NCBI GenBank assembly: GCA_002338335.1
Contig: DDIC01000085.1
Coordinates: 5,492-13,563, forward strand
Reading direction: 5' to 3'
DNA: 8,072 nt
Origin: Bacteroidetes bacterium UBA1860
GTDB taxonomy: Bacteria; Bacteroidota; Rhodothermia; Balneolales; Balneolaceae
Below the pieces are notes generated by a model. That model saw only the letters and a program-made list of their open reading frames with translations. It ran no database searches and was not told where the DNA came from. The stretch's first letter is position 1, and each line of letters opens with the position of its first letter. This document shows, piece after piece, positions 6,715-8,072 of the stretch. Position numbers and translations under genes: made by a program.

Positions 6715-8010
6715 ATGAATACATTCTCTGTTTGGCCTGGCTTAGCGAATTACTTAACACGTGCTGTTGATAGGCATGAGCCCTTTGTGCTATTGGATAG
6801 CTGGGTGGAAGGGGATCAAAGTCCTCAAACTCATGGCTCGAGTTATTTAGGGCTATTTCCTAAAGAATTGATCATTATAGAGTCTTCAAAGTCAGGAGAC
6901 GGGCTTTCTTCACTATTAGATGTCGCTAGTTCCTGGGGAATGGGAATGGTTGGCTATGAGAGTCATCATCACAAATTTGGACTGGATGTGCCTACGCAAG
7001 GCGACCCGCAAGTGTGGTGGATAGTCCCAACAACTGTACTCAAATTTGATCTCAACTCAAGCACGATCGAGGTTGAACTTGATGAAGAGGGTCGGGCTCA
7101 GGAGGTCATTGACGAATTATCAGCGGAGGTAGATTCGACCCAAAAAACCAAATCAATAAACAAGATAATAGACTGGTCATCAATAGAATACAAAGAATAT
7201 ATAAAGTGTATTAAAGATATTAAAAGGGCTATTTTTGAAGGCGACACGTATGAGGTAAACTTCACGTATCCCATGCGAACAACCTTGCAACGGCATCCCA
7301 TCGAATGGGGGGAGACATTGCTACGTGAAGCCAAAGTTCCATTTAGTGCGCTCGTTCATGCTGTGCAAACGCCAGGTCAAGCATCAAGCCTCGATCGAAT
7401 GGTTATTTCAGCCTCGCCCGAGCGATTTCTGAAGCTTGAGGGGCGCACGTTATCTTCTGAGCCGATCAAAGGGACGTTACGGCGTGATGATTCTATGAGT
7501 GACGCACAGCTCAAGGAGGCCCTGAAGGAGCTAGATTCGGAAAAAAATCGGGCTGAGAATTTGATGATTGTTGATTTGGTGCGTCACGATTTCCATTCCG
7601 TGTGCGAACCAGGATCGGTGGTTGTGCCGGAACTTTTCAAAAAAAGGAGTTTTGGTACGGTTCATCAGCTTATTTCGACGATACAAGGAAGGTTGCCTCA
7701 CGGCGTTGGGTGGATAGAGGCCTTTGAATCTTGTTTTCCGATGGGTTCCATGACAGGAGCACCCAAAAGAGCAGCCATGCATTTGATTGATAAACTTGAG
7801 AATGAGCCTAGGGGAATCTACTCCGGAGCAATTGGGTACTGCAAGCCCAATGGGGATGTCGATTTTAATGTCGTGATTCGGACGGTTATCATCGATTTAA
7901 TGACTCAGGAGGCTCGTTATCACGTAGGAGGGGCTATCACCAGTGATTCAGATCCTGCATCGGAATGGGACGAAACGAAAGTCAAAGCTCAACTTGTTGA
8001 TAAGGGGTAA
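6715..8010 (+). CDS. pabB: Aminodeoxychorismate synthase component I (chorismate-binding subunit)
   Basis: This is a 431-residue enzyme of the TrpE/PabB chorismate-binding family. With a glutamine amidotransferase partner (PabA, not in this window) it makes 4-amino-4-deoxychorismate for p-aminobenzoate and folate synthesis in the cytoplasm. The smaller N-terminal half includes GMGMVGYE (75-82). The catalytic domain starts at about 158 and shows FEGDTYEVNF (174-183), SASPERF (232-238), SEPIKGTLRR (248-257), ENLMIVDLVRHD (281-292), FPMGSMTGAPK (341-351) and GGAITSDSDPASEWDET (405-421). The PIKGT motif with Lys252 marks PabB rather than TrpE, which has PIAGT. The ATG at 6715 is chosen because the upstream ATG at 6622 would overlap the start of divergent pyrD and give a poor N-terminus. 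His291 stands where the usual Asn of the RND motif would be. A stretch covering residues 143-182 is unusually AT-rich. Confidence 0.93.
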   Translation: MNTFSVWPGLANYLTRAVDRHEPFVLLDSWVEGDQSPQTHGSSYLGLFPKELIIIESSKSGDGLSSLLDVASSWGMGMVGYESHHHKFGLDVPTQGDPQVWWIVPTTVLKFDLNSSTIEVELDEEGRAQEVIDELSAEVDSTQKTKSINKIIDWSSIEYKEYIKCIKDIKRAIFEGDTYEVNFTYPMRTTLQRHPIEWGETLLREAKVPFSALVHAVQTPGQASSLDRMVISASPERFLKLEGRTLSSEPIKGTLRRDDSMSDAQLKEALKELDSEKNRAENLMIVDLVRHDFHSVCEPGSVVVPELFKKRSFGTVHQLISTIQGRLPHGVGWIEAFESCFPMGSMTGAPKRAAMHLIDKLENEPRGIYSGAIGYCKPNGDVDFNVVIRTVIIDLMTQEARYHVGGAITSDSDPASEWDETKVKAQLVDKG

Positions 8011-8072
8011 GGAGAGGCACGTTACCGAAACGCCAGCCTAACTTCCAAAGCCAAAGACAAGGTTATGGCAGG
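8011..8072. other. Unassigned 62-nt tail at the window edge
   Basis: The pabB stop is followed by GGAGAGG and then sequence with no clear gene. Two readings remain. An ATG at 8065, preceded by AAGG, could start a downstream + strand gene such as pabC, but only two and a half codons are visible. Alternatively, the - strand is open from 8072 to a TAA at 8022-8024 and encodes 16 residues ending LALEVRLAFR. That alternating hydrophobic pattern could be the last beta strand of an outer-membrane barrel. Neither reading can be settled from this window. Confidence 0.25.

Noticed and set aside
8015..8039. Imperfect hairpin after pabB (AGGC/GCCT outer, CGTT/AACG inner), considered as a terminator
   Set aside because: There is an asymmetric internal loop of 1 by 3 bases and no T run on the + strand, so it does not qualify as an intrinsic terminator.
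1..8072. A hidden defence, CRISPR, mobile or phage system
   Set aside because: All substantial coding space is accounted for by six recognisable genes. No direct-repeat array, transposase, integrase, attachment site or tRNA was seen.

Overview
The window looks like chromosomal DNA of a Bacteroidota-type bacterium, most likely a marine Rhodothermia/Balneolia-like lineage. Four things support this. A type IX secretion (T9SS) C-terminal sorting domain lies at the left edge. There is a GWxTD-domain lipoprotein. There is a TPR lipoprotein resembling the T9SS component PorW/SprE. Finally, none of the starts has a good Shine-Dalgarno sequence, which is usual in this phylum. The lineage is inferred from protein signatures and was not tested by phylogeny.

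Layout, left to right. (1) The last 41 codons of a secreted T9SS cargo protein (+ strand, ends at 127). (2) A GWxTD lipoprotein on the - strand (187-1647), converging with it across a 59-nt gap. (3) A 96-nt divergent intergenic region (1648-1743), then pyruvate kinase (pyk, + strand). Four nt after pyk comes the PorW/SprE-like TPR lipoprotein, so these two are probably cotranscribed. (4) Class-2 dihydroorotate dehydrogenase (pyrD) on the - strand; its 3' end overlaps the end of the TPR gene by 9 nt. (5) Across a 56-nt divergent gap, aminodeoxychorismate synthase component I (pabB) on the + strand, ending at 8010. (6) A 62-nt tail with no assignable gene. No gap between genes exceeds 100 nt. 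No RNA genes, insertion sequences or CRISPR array were seen.

Functionally, the window mixes core metabolism (glycolysis, pyrimidine synthesis, folate synthesis) with cell-envelope and secretion genes. The cargo tail and the PorW/SprE-like lipoprotein belong to the same secretion pathway. I did not find a new multi-gene defence or mobile system. The points most worth a second look are the pyk-PorW/SprE pairing, a cysteine at the catalytic-base position of a class-2-type PyrD, the GWxTD lipoprotein of unknown function beside T9SS-related genes, and a 15-nt in-frame tandem repeat at the end of the TPR gene.
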